A program made the position numbers and the translations under genes. From contig FN649737.1 in assembly GCA_000310025.1 (NCBI GenBank), positions 3,132,504-3,196,503 on the forward strand: a DNA stretch of 64,000 bases, written 5' to 3'. This document shows positions 1-12,782 of the stretch, piece by piece. The stretch comes from Ectocarpus siliculosus (Eukaryota > Sar > Phaeophyceae > Ectocarpales > Ectocarpaceae). Every line of letters begins with the position of its first letter. Position 1 is the first letter of the stretch. Below the pieces are notes generated by a model. That model did not search any database and was not told the origin of the DNA. It saw only the letters and a list, made by a program, of their open reading frames with translations.

Positions 1-755
1 ATTGCGCTCCAGCGTTCCGTTCAATTTCCTGGAGGATGCGTCCTGCAGTCCGTTCGGTCGTCTCCAGGGCCCTCTTTCGCTGTCACATCGTACCTGCCCT
101 CCCCCCCTCCTTGATGGAGAGTGCGTCACCCGGTCTCGCCCCTCCCGATCGTCGGTTCCGCGTTCGCATGGTGCCCTGCCGCCAATAACATTTTTTCAAT
201 AGACGAGCTCTCAACAGAGAAAAAATCTATAATCCGACCATCTCGCTATTCTGAAACTGGTCAGTCATGATGTGGTGATCAAACGTTCGTCCTTTGCGCG
301 CGGTAGACAGGGTCTACACATCAGGTGTGTAAGGGAAAGCCAACATTAAAATGGTTCACTCGCGAGTTGCCACCGCAATCTGCCCGCCGCAATCTGCACC
401 TCCCGCCATACACATACATTCGTTTTCTTTCGCCTCTGCTTGCGGATAAAACAGTTCGATACACACAGCAGTCGGCCCGCCACACGCCAGCCTGTGGGCT
501 ACAGGAGCAACTGCTGCTGCACAACACGCGTGGATGTAGGCGCTGGCGTCCGCTTGAACCTTGCACAGTTTGTCGTGGCATCACGCCCCCCGTGAGCTCG
601 AACTGCTTAAAAAAAGAACAGGCATCTTACCCCTTCTCGTGCATTCCTGCTTCCCATTTGTGGGTTTGAGTCAGTCATGCGCGCATCTCTACACTTTCCT
701 ACCAAGAAAACCTTGCGGGGTTTGAATATGCTTTTTTTGCGGTTTTCTTTTTTAG
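1..755. other. No gene recognised at left edge
   Basis: I see no recognisable domain here. If the exon candidate at 756-1001 is real, this stretch would hold its last intron and perhaps an upstream exon. A T-rich tract at about 731-753 ends in TTTTTTAG and would serve as the acceptor. Confidence 0.3.
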
Positions 756-1001
756 GTAAGCCAAGGACTCTCTCACCATCTCAACGTACGGTTCGGCGAA
801 GAAGCAGGCGATGGTGATCGCGCCCGGTCGCTAGTGCCTCGTACGGTCGACGCTCTGGACGAAGATCGCGATCCCACCCGTGACGGTGACTCGTGCAGCA
901 ACGAGACGGGCTCGTCATCTCCCCAGCACTCTCTGCGGGAGGAGAGGGTGGGATCAGCAAGAGGAGGAGGAAGGAAAAGGGGACAAATATTTCCGTCTTA
1001 G
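756..1001 (+). CDS. Candidate 3'-terminal exon of an unknown gene
   Basis: An open frame of 81 codons starts directly after a pyrimidine-rich tract ending in TTTTTTAG and closes with TAG at 999-1001. The peptide begins VSQGLSHHLNVRFGEEAGDG, then is rich in Asp, Arg and Ser and ends in a basic Gly/Arg stretch (SARGGGRKRGQIFPS). Its codon choice resembles that of the solid genes in the window. I do not recognise a family. The same TAG|GTAAGC also reads as a good donor site, so this could be an intron start on the same strand instead. If real, it is the C-terminal end of a plus-strand gene that begins left of the window. Confidence 0.3.
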   Translation, partial: VSQGLSHHLNVRFGEEAGDGDRARSLVPRTVDALDEDRDPTRDGDSCSNETGSSSPQHSLREERVGSARGGGRKRGQIFPS

Positions 1002-2230
1002 ACTGAAGCGGCGGAGCAAGTTTCTTGGTCGTGCGTGGCAGGTACCACGAGAGAAGGAGAAGACAGGTGAGCCGTAGGGTGGTAAGCACCATGCCCTCCC
1101 TCGCCGTCGTTGTAGGTAAACATTTGGTCGCTTGCTGCTATTTTGTTCAACCGTTGTGAATAAGTTTATGAGGGGAGATGTGGGCTTCATCTTGGTTCAA
1201 GAAAATATATCGTCAAAAGGCGACCGAGGGGCTGGGCCGCCATCGTCCCACCAGGATCGTAGTAGTGGAGCGATGCTTGATTAGCCTCTGAAGGTTTGCT
1301 TTTCGTGTTTGAATTTCATCCACGGTAGGGAAACAATCATATGTTGCTCGCTCGCGGCAGAGGGTTCCCGTCGGCGGAGATGCGGCTTCGCTGCAGAAAA
1401 GGAATAGTCTCGCGTCGTTTGTTGCTGCTCTTGTTGACGTCTTCATGCTATGAATCGTTTTGACGTCTGTACGGTGCCTCTTCTTCCACGCGCTTCAAGG
1501 AAACGAGGAAAGCCCTGTAGCCAGACGGTTACCCACCCGAAGTAATGTCTGGAAAGAACCAATAGACAGACGAAGTCTCCTACCCGTGTTGCGGAATCTG
1601 CGTTCGGCAGACCACACGATGCTGCAGTTCAGCCATTTTTCTTTGATCATGTATTTCCGTTTAGCCTCACGACGCGGGGCGTTTTCCGTCAGGGACGCGG
1701 TGCGTTGTCTCCTGTTCTTGAGTGTCGTGCTTAGGACACAAGGTTGGCTAACTACCAAGCAGAGTTATCGGCTGCAGTCATGTAGCAGTTGTCGTCGCCG
1801 TTGTCGTCGCCGTTGTCGTAGCAGTCCTTGTAGTTCGATTGTGTGTTGTTGTTGATATCGTTGTTGCGTAATAGCTGACGGTGATGCTCGCTTCTAAAGT
1901 TGCCAAAAAGCTTGATACGTTTCAGGCAAGGTATCCATAAGATGTACTTAAAACCTCCAAGATATAGTCATCGACAACTTTATCCCCCTCGACAACCAGG
2001 CCAGAATTGTCGAATGTGTGTGTGCGGGGGGGGCGAGAGGTCGCGTTGAACACCATAGCCGATAGCGTTGTTGTTCGAACGAGGCCCGGGCGGGCACTTA
2101 ACAGAGTGATGAAGCAGCGATGTAGCAACAACAGCAAGTCACCTCTGCACAACGGACCGAATCCAGCTTGGTCGGGTAGATTATCTTATTCCAACAAATG
2201 TTGTTGTCCCACCTGGACTGCTCCTCTTAC
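1002..2230. other. No gene recognised
   Basis: No domain is recognised on either strand. A short minus-strand stretch near 1922-2015 reads coding-like (GDKVVDDYILEVLSTSYGYL then a stop). It could be a terminal exon of the same minus-strand gene as 2231-2488, but I could not join the two in phase. Confidence 0.3.
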
Positions 2231-2488
2231 CTAACTGTCGGGCTGTCGCCGCCACCTCCACCGCCCGCGGCAGAATCGCCGGTCCCCGCCAGGCTTGAAG
2301 AGCTACGCGCCTGCCGCTCTCGACGCGAGCCGCCCGCCAAGTTCCGCCGGGGGCGGAGGCGCTTTACAGTACCCCGAACGTTTCCACCGACAGCACGGCC
2401 ACCACCAGTACCTTGGCCAGCGCCTGCTGCAACCATCCCTGGTGGCTTCTTGCGACGGTCGCTGGCGGTCTCCAGAGCCCGAAGCATG
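2231..2488 (-). CDS. Candidate internal exon, basic Gly/Arg-rich protein
   Basis: On the minus strand an acceptor-like TTTGCAG precedes CATGCTTCGG, opening a frame MLRALETASDRRKKPPGMVA that continues as a basic, then Ser- and Gly-rich tail. It reaches a consensus donor GTTAG|GTAAGA at 2231/2230. Without splicing the frame would end at TAA 2227-2229. No family is recognised. An overlapping frame (2364-2580) also reads plausibly, so frame and identity are uncertain. Confidence 0.3.
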
Positions 2489-3792
2489 CTGCAAACCGTG
2501 TCTGCGGTTGCTGCTCCATCAAACCTACTGTCGTATTCCCTGTGACCTTGAGGACGGTGTCCACCGGAATGCGTGTGGAAGTCATCGGCAACCGCCGCTG
2601 TTGTGGGTGCAGCCTACGTTTTAGGATTAGTGCAACGGTGGGGGGGCTCGGGTATGTTGCGGTGTTGCACCGCGTGGTTTGGGAGAAAGTGAGGTGGGTG
2701 AGGGCGTTGGTGCCACATGTCGTGGGGTGCGTGGCATCCATTGTTCGGGGACATTTCGTGAGTCATTTCCTCGGGGCTTGATTGCTGCTTCAGTAAATGT
2801 CTTGATGTTTTGTTCAAAGTCTCGACCACTGGGTGCTCCTGCACTACCAGTGTAGCAAGATTTGATCATTCCTCATTCCTGAGTCCACATGATTAGACGT
2901 AGATGAGAACACATACAGTTTGCCTCCTGCCCGCATGCGTAATATTTACTGATAGCCTTGTGCCCACACAGCAGCCATTCAGGTGCAACCTGACACGGTG
3001 ACGCAACATCTCTCCTTCTGTGCACCTGGTAGATGATCGACTCATGCTTTGCTTTTGCTTTGTACCTGAGGCACAGGACAGACGAAAGGAGGTGACGTCA
3101 TTTTTTCGACATTGATCGAGCAAACCGAGTGGGTAAGGACACCCATCACCTCTCCAAAGACATCTAGGATTCTGAGCATTCCTCCCCAAGCGCGCTATAG
3201 CTCTCATCCTGCAGCTTCCTTTGTCCTGCTGTGAGCGAACAACAAACCTTAATAGAGCATTCTCTTGTACAATAGAGCCAGTGTGCGGTGAAGAATCTAT
3301 TACGAGAAAGCCGAGGACAGCGGTGGTAAATCTAAAGTGGATTTCTTGACGAGCCTAGATCTCAAACCGATTATGAACATCGATGCACACAAGTCTTTCC
3401 TCTTCAATATCGTGGTTCTAGTCCTACGAGGCATCAGGGAAGCACATGCTGTACAGTGCTGTACACGTCTGTATGCGTGAGTCTACGATTGCTGCAGCTG
3501 CGGCGTGATTCACGAGCAGTTTCGGAATTAAATTTTCGACGAGGACGAGAGGTGCAAACTCCCCGCACGCACCTGATTCGCTGCCGAGGTGGACCAGAAA
3601 GAAGGAGGCGGGTGTATGCCAGATTCGAAGACGCCCGGCGCGCCAAAGCTCATGGCCAAGCACTCTCTTGGACCACACGCGAGTTGGAATGTCTTGACAG
3701 AACCCAAAGCCGACGAAGGGTCCCCGCAGATTGCAGAATTAGCCCCCTGCTCCAACGCGCACCCAACTGATTCATGCGGCAGCACCCAGCTC
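2489..3792. other. Upstream region of the DEG1-like gene, no other gene seen
   Basis: No recognisable coding domain. The DEG1 first exon stays open upstream to 3589, so a longer N-terminus is formally possible. I see no clear TATA box or other core promoter motif. Confidence 0.3.
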
Positions 3793-3991
3793 ATGACATC
3801 TACAGCCCTGCAAACAATGAAGGCATCTCTGGCCACGTCCCGCACCCTTACCGCTGCCGGTGGCTCTGTGCTCCTTCTCTTTGCAAGCCCTGCAGAGACG
3901 TTTCGCGTGCCGCCTTCGGCATTCCAAAGTAGACTGCCCAACAATCTTGCTTCACGACACTACCATGAATCATCCGCTTCAACTCGACCAG

Positions 3992-4024
<33 letters not shown>

Positions 4025-7000
4025 GGATCGGCTTTCCAACCCAGCGGCGGAGCTTGGTTGCGATGGCGCTATCCGACTCGGGAGACGGTGGAGATGACGG
4101 CGATGGCGTGGGGAACGGTTGGTTGTCCGGCTGGAAGCGAGGCTTGGTCTCTGCCGCTGTCGGGCTCAGCGTGTTGAGCGGCGGGTTGACGACGTCCTAC
4201 TTGCCAGGGTTAACCTCTTCCGCTGCGCAAGCCGCGATGGCACCGAGCCTGATGCAGGATGAGAAGGGATACATATCGATATTCGAGAAGGTTTGGCCTA
4301 CAAAATGATTGCTGTCATTTGACCGACGGACATTTTGAGCCAAATTCCATGTTGACCTGCTGTGCACAACAGAGACTGTACAGCAGCAGATCCTTCCAAC
4401 ATCTACAAGTATCGTGCTGCGAACATGATCAGCAGCGACACAAAGGCCATATTGTTGGGTGTTCCTGCGGGGCAGTTGCAACCGGACACCCCAGATACAT
4501 CAGGTTGTCTTCCCCGCATTCTATTGATTCGAGGCATTTTCGACCGCCTCAGTTGTTTGTTCAAACCGCTCGACCGATGCAACAAGGTTTTTGCATTGTG
4601 GATCATGGTCTCGAAGCTTGACCTCTCTCCCACTCTCCACGTGTAATCGGGAGAGCGTAGATGATGATCACAAGACGGCCACGGTTGAGGTTATACCATT
4701 ATCTATCTGCCTTGTTTTTGGGTGCTGAAGAAGTTAAGGGGCGTTTGCAACCTCATCAACTTGTTTTTGTGTTACCTATGCAACTTGTTTTGAGAGACAA
4801 ATCGGGACAGACCGTCGAGACGCCCGGTCTGGCGGTGGGGTTCAACACAGAATGTACATGTAGACTCAAGTAGAGACAACCAGATGAAAGATGGAAGCGC
4901 CGCAGTCATCGACGGCTGCAAAACAGCTCCAGCACGGGGATGGGGTGTTGTCTGACCAATTTAACATGCGGCATGTGCATTGATTAAAAGCGAGTGGGTA
5001 CATCGGTAGCGGTCGCTTTCGGGATGTCAACAGGACATGGTGTCCACCGGACAGAGGGATGTCAATTTGGGGTTTCTGGGTACAGGCATACGCTCGGCAG
5101 CAGCTGTTGCTCCGCCTATTCTGCGTCGAAATAGCCGCAGGCGTCGTTACAGCAGGAGTATTTGTCCCCGCGACAAATTCACCCTCATGCACTGCCCCTC
5201 GTTTCTTTGTTGTCTCCACTCAAGAGTGTAACGGTTCAGGGTATCAAGACAACAACAAAAGCAGCAACTAAACACCAAACAGGGCGCGGGTTGTCAAACA
5301 CAGTCGTTGAATAGCAGAGAGGCATCTATAGCCCACAAGTTCTCTTGAGCGACTGCTATTATAGTATGCGTGTGCCCCCGGTCCCCTCTGCCATTTCGAC
5401 AGCCCACCCCCCCGACCGTTATCTATTCTAATCCCCCCATCCCTGTACAGAACGGGCCCGGAGATAAGAAACGTCAAGTTCGGGTCGAGCCTCAACTTCC
5501 TATTTTGGGCAGAAACACCAGCCGAAGTCGACCAATTTCTTAAGATTTATTTTTCCTTGGGGCTGTCGCATGTTGCTGAATCTATTTTTCCTCATTTCTG
5601 GCGAAGAAAACAGCAACAACCCACCAAGCCTTCATGAGCATTAGTCTAAACCGACAGCTCGGTGTGGCCGTTGAGGGTGTGGCAGTGGGTAGCGCAGCCC
5701 CCGGGGGCGCGGGGGCGCGGCAGGCGCCGCGAAAATAACCACTGTCGTCCCTACCAAATAATTACATGACATGAGCTAGGTAGGGGGTGGGAGCATGGCA
5801 GCAGCAGCAGCAGCAGTGGAACCTTTCTTATTGGACACGCTCCCCCAGCTACCCCCTTGTTTCTTTTGTCTTGCGGGGTACCGCACGATCATGTTTCTTA
5901 TTGAGGCGTTTCTTATGCTGTGGCCGAGATTGAGCTGTGTTTCTTAGCCCTTTTTTCTTCATTTTCGTACACATTTGAGCTTTTCTTTCTGAACAGAATT
6001 TTTCTTAATTGCGGGCCCGTTCTGTAATGCTCCTCTCTTCCCGTTCCTCCGTCTCCCTTAACGCTCTGCACCCGAGCAGTCAACTCCGGGCGTAGTGTAC
6101 ATCAACACGTTCGTCAACCAGCGGGACGCCTTCAGCATGAACGTGTTGGAGGTCCCAGCTGGTACGGGATCGGGATTCGTGTGGGACGATCAGGGAAACA
6201 TCGTCACCAACTTTCACGTCATTCGGTGCGTTGCTCGTTATCCCGCTGTTCCCCCCCCGCCCGGTTTTGCTGTTCGGCTGCCTCGCCACTACCACCACCT
6301 CTGCTGCTAGCCTTGTCGCCACCGCCGCAGTTAAACCCCTCGGAGTCACCCGCTGCCGTAGGTAGTCGAGCCGCGACCTTTTCTCTCCTGAATTTTCTCT
6401 GTGCCATGGACGTTTCATGTTGTGAACAAGATGAACGTCGGTCACGTGTGTTTCTGTCTGCAGGAGCGAACAGGTCGGTGCCGACGCCCACATGGATTGC
6501 TGCCATGTGTACACCCACCCCCTCCGCCAACGGGGTTATGGCTTTGCTTGGCTCTGCGACGGTGTTGACAACGTTGGTTCTCTATTTGTTATTTCGCCCG
6601 CCGCTGTGCGTCTTCTCTCTCGCGAGTTCTCGAGGCAGTCTTAGCCGGTATTGTTCTTTCTTTGTTTTGGTTCTTGCTGACGCGAAACCTCTGTCCATGG
6701 GATAAGGGTCGGCTGTGACGAAACCTCCCAGAACCGAAAGGTCACCTGTATCCGCGCGAAGATTTAGTATACTTTTTCGTAGAATCGCTCTGCGCCCAAG
6801 CGGTTGCCATTCCATATTTGCCGCCCCCTGTCCCCTCAGCCCGGCGTTTCCTGCGGTGAGCAGCCATGCCATGCTCATCCGGCTCTAGCGAGAGAACCAA
6901 CATAAACACACCAGTAGATAGCCAGAGCAGTGTAAAGCTCCGTGGCATCCTTGCTTTGTGGGCGATTATCGCCAATCGCACCACCGGAATACGATACAGA

Positions 7001-7402
7001 TGCGCGGTCACGTCTCTTAGGTGCGTGACTTTTTTTCGTGTTCGTGACACGTTTTTTTTTCTTGCTTTTTCGTCTTGTCCCTCGCGCGTGTCCGCCTTTC
7101 TCCAGGGAAGCGCAATCGGCACAAGTCCGTCTGACCTTGGGGGATGGTACGCAGAGAACCTTCCAGGCGCAAGTCAAGGCGAGAACAAGGGGGGGGAGGG
7201 GCGTACTTGTTTTTTGCTTGCTCTCGTCATTTTTATCACCGGCCACGCATCTCTTTCGAATATGTTTTGGGTAGTTTGCCTGCGACCACCCATGGAAGGC
7301 GTCCGTGTCAGTTGGACCAGCGGGCAGGCGTCAGAAGGTATTGAGCAGAGATCGGAGCGTTTCTTTCAACTTTCAAGCGAACGCACCAGCACCAGCAGCA
7401 GC

Positions 7403-7433
<31 letters not shown>

Positions 7434-8304
7434 GTAACAACAACAGTAACACATTTCCTAACATTTATATTGTTTGCTACCGATGGCGACCGCTGTTGCG
7501 TGCGATAGGGGTACGATCCGGACAAGGACGTGGCCGTGCTCAAGATCGATGCCCCGTCGGAGTTGCTTCGACCAATCGCCTTGGGAGTCTCCAACACCCT
7601 AAAGGTACGACCGAGCCCATGAATATGGTACAAATAGCCCACGTGTGAATGCGACCGAAGTCACTAACATTTTGGTCGCCGTCCCCCGTCTCCCTAGGTA
7701 TCAACCGAAACCTCTCCCGGGGTCTGATCGACTACCCTTTTGTCCCCTCCAACCATTGGGTAGAGTGTCACGGCACACGGCGGTGCTTCTCTCTTCTTCC
7801 CTTGTTGCAAATTGTTTCGCGGGACAGCCTTGCGAACCACGCACTGAAGGCTGCAGATTGCCTGCCCCGAGGGGCAGCTGTGGGGCTCTTCGTCTCGAGC
7901 ATGATGACATGTTGCTGATCGAATCTGTCAATGCGAGCAGCGATTGAGCCCCCCACCCCCTTGCCCCCGGTTGGCGACCGTTCCCCAGGTAGGCCAGCTG
8001 GCCTTGGCCATTGGAAACCCTTTCGGCCTGGACCACACCTTGACGATGGGCGTGGTTTCTGGGTTGGGGAGGGAGGTGAAGTCGCCCAGCGGGCGCCCAA
8101 TCAGCAACGTCATACAGACGGACGCCGCGATTAATCCCGGCAACAGCGGGGGCCCCCTGTTGGACAGCGTTGGCCGTATCATCGGCATGAACACGGCCAT
8201 CTACTCTCCCTCGGGGGGCTCCGCGGGTATCGGCTTCGCCATACCTGTCGACACGCTCAAGTGAGAGAGTAGGAGAGAGAGAGGGAGAAAGAGAAAAAGA
8301 GAGG

Positions 8305-8360
<56 letters not shown>

Positions 8361-8398
8361 GACAAACAGAGACAGAGGGATGGAGGGAGAGAGAGAGA

Positions 8399-8450
<52 letters not shown>

Positions 8451-10140
8451 GGAAAGACGAATACGGCTGACGTATGTGGAATGTTTGACGATATGCCATT
8501 TGCCTCTACCCCGCTGTATGGAGGGTTAGTTGGCGATACTATCGAAGAGCCGGAGAAAAGAAGCAACTAGATTTCAACGCGTGCGGGTACCTAAATTTCA
8601 CGTTGCAACGTGTGCGGGACCTTAATCGCTCTCGCCGTTTCCGATCGGACAACTGCTGCCATTTTTTTTCTTTGCCTCTTGTCCCGTCCTGTATCGTTGC
8701 TTGCAGGACGGTAGTGGGCACCATCATCCAGAAGGGGAGGGTGAGCCGCCCGATCATCGGCATCACGTTCTTGGAGAGCGCGAGGGCCAACACCGTCGGC
8801 ATCAAGAAGGGGGTTCTGGTCCTGGACGTGAAGGAGGGCACGAGCGCTGCCAACTCTGGCTTGAGGCCGACAACGCGGACGCAGGTGAAGAAGCTGGTGC
8901 TTCGCCTCGCATCGGCCGCGTTGTTGTTGTTGTTGTTGTTGTCGTCGTTGTTGTTGTTGTCGTGACATTCAAAACCGTTCCGGTCTCCGGTCAGTACCTT
9001 CTAATAGCCGTGCTGGTCGAACTGACTTCGCGTGAACAAGTTAAGCAAAACGGTCAGTATGAGCGAGTTGGTGTGTTTTCAACGTTCGTTGGCACGTTTT
9101 CCTTCTGCGTGCTTGTCTTGCCAGATCAAGTTATACACAGAGCCGTATGGGTGAGTTGGCGTTTTTTAGTGGTCGTTGGCGGCGTGTTTTGCGTGCATGT
9201 CTTGCTAGGAGTAGAACGCTACTGATTGCGGAAAATGTTCTCAGCATACGTATTCGTGCTGTAATAAATGTCAGCGGTTTCGATTTCGGCGCTCTTCGGA
9301 CGCTCAAGAGTCTCTCGCAGAACTGCAGTGCGACCACCATCGCGTCAAATCGCATGAACCACACCCTCCACTTTGATTGAACACGGAAACATTAATCTGC
9401 CATCCATGGCCTCCACACAGAGACGTTTGATGTTGCTCTATCCAACTCCACTAGGTTTTGCACTTCCCCCCCCTCCCCTCTTTTGTGTTTTAACTTGGAA
9501 AACGACGGTATTTTGTTCGTTCCTGTTTCAGCTCGGAGACATCATCGTGGCCATCGACAAGCAGGAAATCAACACAGAGGCTGACCTGTTCAAGATCCTA
9601 GAATCACGCAAGCCTGGCGACGAGATTTCGATCACCGCGGAAAGGTGATGGATTGTTTATTGTTTTTCATCGTCGTCGTTGTCATTTGCCTATGCTCGTC
9701 GTGTTGTGGTTCTCTTTTGTGTTTCATTTACTTCCAGGGGTCGCTGGGAAATTTCCGGACGTTTTTTTCCCGCCTTGGCGGGCGGTCCCGGTACTGGCGG
9801 TAATTACCGCCGTGATTTGGTTTTACCGGGACCGCCGAAGGCAGTACCACCGAAAAACGAAAAACCGCTTTTCGCCGAAAACGTACCGCCGTATTGCAAA
9901 ACCGCCCCGGCTGTATCCGCCCAAGAACACGGTACCGACAACAAACCCTGTTTATTTCTCTCTGTCTCTCTCTCTCTTACTGCCTGCTGCTCTCTATGGC
10001 GTGCCTCTGCCATGTCTCCCACTACTGCTGTGTCTCTGTGCACCTCTCCCAGGGTAACGGAGGACGGTACGGAGACCCTGTTCCTCAAGATCCAGCTAGC
10101 AGAGGCGCCGCAGCCTATTGTACAGGCCAGTTCACCTTAG
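3793..10140 (+). CDS. DEG1: DEG1-type serine protease, plastid thylakoid lumen
   Basis: ATP-independent HtrA/Deg protease that degrades damaged lumenal proteins. Exons: 3793-4290, 6080-6225, 7106-7178, 7509-7604, 7989-8260, 8707-8884, 9532-9644, 10053-10140. All phases agree and give 487 aa, close to Arabidopsis Deg1 (439 aa). The catalytic triad is visible: His212 in VTNFHVIR, Asp246 in DKDVAVLKI, Ser324 in NPGNSGGP. A single PDZ domain follows (RPIIGITF, then [11 protein letters not shown]). The N-terminus fits bipartite plastid import: a hydrophobic signal (best from Met at 3817, [13 protein letters not shown] with a possible ASAFAP-like site), then a Ser/Ala-rich transit part. A second hydrophobic segment after KRG ends in AQAA, typical of lumen transfer. 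Start choice is uncertain (3589, 3793 or 3817). Intron 3 appears to start with GC (7179). Intron 1 is 1.8 kb. Confidence 0.93.
7400..7449. repeat. (AAC)n microsatellite in DEG1 intron 3
   Basis: Near-perfect run of CAA/AAC triplets, preceded by CAG triplets, ending in AACAGTAAC variants. It lies about 60 bases before the exon 4 acceptor. Confidence 0.9.
8261..8452. repeat. Long GA-rich purine tract at the exon 5 donor of DEG1
   Basis: Roughly 190 bases almost purely of G and A on the plus strand, mostly (GA)n with a few interruptions. The intron 5 donor GTGAGAGAG at 8261 is the first unit of this tract. Confidence 0.9.
8921..8963. repeat. (GTT)n microsatellite in DEG1 intron 6
   Basis: Run of GTT triplets with GTC interruptions, lying shortly downstream of the exon 6 donor at 8885. 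Confidence 0.85.
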
Positions 10141-10198
10141 CCTCGACCTTTGGCCAGGCTTGAGGTGGACAACCAGTGACTTCTCGGCCTTTTGGTGA

Positions 10199-10202
10199 AA
10201 CC

Positions 10203-10234
<32 letters not shown>

Positions 10235-10235
10235 G
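10199..10235. repeat. (CAG)n microsatellite
   Basis: Eleven or so uninterrupted AGC/CAG triplets, 60 bases after the DEG1 stop codon, probably in its 3' UTR. Confidence 0.9.
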
Positions 10236-12405
10236 TGTGACGTACGACAGTGGTTCGGGTGTCGCTATCGGCGCCTGCACCGAAGCTGCAGAGAACGAGT
10301 TCTGGGTTGGGAGTCAGTAGGACCAGCACCAGAACCGTCGGCGGCCGCATAGCAAGTTGCTTGCATGTAATGACATGCGTTCTCGAATTGACACCCAGGC
10401 GTTTGGAACAGCTTTTGGATGAGATAGAGATAGAGCGGTGTGTACGGTCGGATTGCATTTTTTTTTTTTTTCTGGATTGCCGGGCACCGTCTTGAGATCT
10501 TGTTTTGTTTGGGGCATCGCTAGTCGTTGCTTGGCTGGCAATGCTGTTGCGAACAGTGCCCCTTACCCTTCGCAATTGGAGAAAAACTATCGTGTTAAAA
10601 CCTGTTTTAGAGGGACGTGTATGTGCCCTTCACCTGCCGCGGTCACTCGGTGATTTTTTTTGTTTTTCGTTCATCACTTCGAATCAGCGCTACACCACAC
10701 ACAGCTTTTCTGCCGTGTAGCAGCTCCAATCCGTGGTCACACAGATGGGTTCCTCTCCTCCACGCCTCCTGCGGTGCTTTGCCTTTGGTTTTTGTTGTTC
10801 GCTCCCAAACGTTAGGCGACATTGCACACGTACCCCTTTCCGGAGATGAACCATGTCACTGCTGTGTGTGGCGTTGGGGGTGAGAAAACTAAACACCTTC
10901 CCGTGTCTATTTAGCACATGTCCTGTTCTGCGCTGTAGGCACGGGATCCGTGCGCGGTAAAAGAGGCATACTGCTGTAACAGCTACATTTTTCACAACAC
11001 ACAAGGGTGGAAAAGGGCGAGCAATCACTGCGGGAGATGGTAGGCACTTCATTCTCCGGGGAAATTCAGTGTGCATGCCCCTAAGACCAGCGCTCCGGCG
11101 TAGGGCACGTCTTAGACATCATCTTTGGTGCTTGTTGTGGTTCTTTGTTTAATCAAAGATTCTCAACGGTCCCACGTCCGTCCTGGTCGCAAAGATCCGG
11201 GAAACACTTTACAGGCACAACGCAAACAAGCTTCACAAAAAACGGAAGGTTGCCCTGAAGACAGTGTTCACGACTTCGACAATTGTACGCAGAGAACCAC
11301 TCCTGGCATGGTGCTGTTCCCCCGAACGGTGATACAGCTCTACAGGACAGGGTGCTTGAATGGAAACTTCACTTTGGGGGAAAGAAGAAAAATACACAAA
11401 ATGCTGTTGAATACACGTCAATGCCGCTCTCGCTGCCAATCAACCCCGCTCACCCCGTATTTGAGAAAAACGAACACAACTCCTTGCAGATCTCGTGGGG
11501 ACGAGAGAGTACCCTGGTCTGACGACGAAGTCATCCCATGAAAGATGCTACCCTCCCCTCGTCCGATTGCACGGTCGCAACTGCAACCGCAACCGCCAAA
11601 CAGTCTATCGTCGCCCCCCATACCGCGGGCCGATGGAGGGGGGAGGGGGAATCACAAATTCAACACAACACAGAATACTTTGTCAATAACGTACCTAGTC
11701 GGCAAGGCGAACGAGCAAGAAGTACAAGACACGCAAGATGACTGAATGTACTGGGGAAAAAATCGTGACGCTGGCGGGAGCTTACTACTGCTCCAGCTTT
11801 CTTTCGGGCTTGTCATTACGTCGCCCTTGAGAAAGCCGGTGCAGGCCAATTGAATCGAGAAGCCGTCGCACAACCTACCCTACGTGTTCCCCGCAATCGC
11901 AAAGGTTCACCGCCACCAACAACCGCCTACCCGCGATAGAGCGGACCAGCCAGTCCCATTGCTGCCCCCTCCCCCTCCAACAAAGGGCGCCTTCGTGCGG
12001 GATGAGTGAAAGGCGATACGCAATCCTTCATCCAAGAAAACGAAGACTTTCCGTAGTTCCGTAACGTATCGCGCCATCTTGTCACCCCCAAACATTTTCC
12101 ACTGTCGGCGGCACCTCCCGCCACCGCCGCAACAAGACACCCTCGTCATCTTGGTCGGTTCATAGCGTAGTGAGCGACTCGCACAGCGGCGAAGAACGCC
12201 AGGAGCTTCAATCCCGACGACGTCGCTGCCTTCCGGAACTCGTTCCCCTTACCGTTAGCCTGGGATCGGACATGACATCGTTGGGTGTATTTCGACAAAG
12301 GAGCGTGCAGGGTAAGCGAGGGTTGGGTGTTTAATGTTTCCTTCGTGGTTGGTGGATTCTTGACGGCATGTTCGGTGTATTAGAGATGCCTAGAGCCTAC
12401 CGGCC

Positions 12406-12782
12406 AAGTGGCCTTCGCAGGATTTTGTATTAAGTAAACATGTTGGAAAAGTATGTAGTAGGTAACCTTCGTAGGGTCCTTCAATTAAGTGAACATATTG
12501 GATAAGTATGCAGTAGGTAACCTTCGCAAGGTCCTTCAATCAAGTAACCATGTTGGATAAAAGTATGCAGTAGGTAACCTTCGCAGGGTCCTTGAATCAA
12601 GTAAACATGTTGGATGACGTATGCAGTAGGTAGCCTTCGCAGGGTCCTTCAATTAAATAAACATGTTGGATAAAGCATGAAATCAGGCAAGTTGGGCTAG
12701 GGTTAGCGTTAGGGATGAGAGGGTCTGTGTACCCCCTCCCGGTTCGATTTCCTCATAAACTTTTTTTCTCGCGAAGGCGGGT
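12406..12782 (+). mobile_element. MITE-like element, copy 1, with ~61-bp internal tandem units
   Basis: The ends carry a short inverted repeat, GCCTTCGC (12411-12418) and GCGAAGGC (12771-12778). The 9-bp direct repeat CTACCGGCC flanks the block at 12397-12405 and 12783-12791, a possible target-site duplication. Between the ends are about five diverged units of about 61 bp (consensus piece GTAGGTAACCTTCGCAGGG, then CATGTTGGATAA). After them comes a G-rich stretch with TTAGGG-like motifs and a unique tail. No coding capacity is seen, so it is non-autonomous. Two more copies lie at 21452-21695 and, inverted, at 39848-40043. Confidence 0.6.

Noticed and set aside
8201-8566. Ser/Leu-only open frames across the GA tract
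   Set aside because: Pure simple-repeat translation inside an intron.
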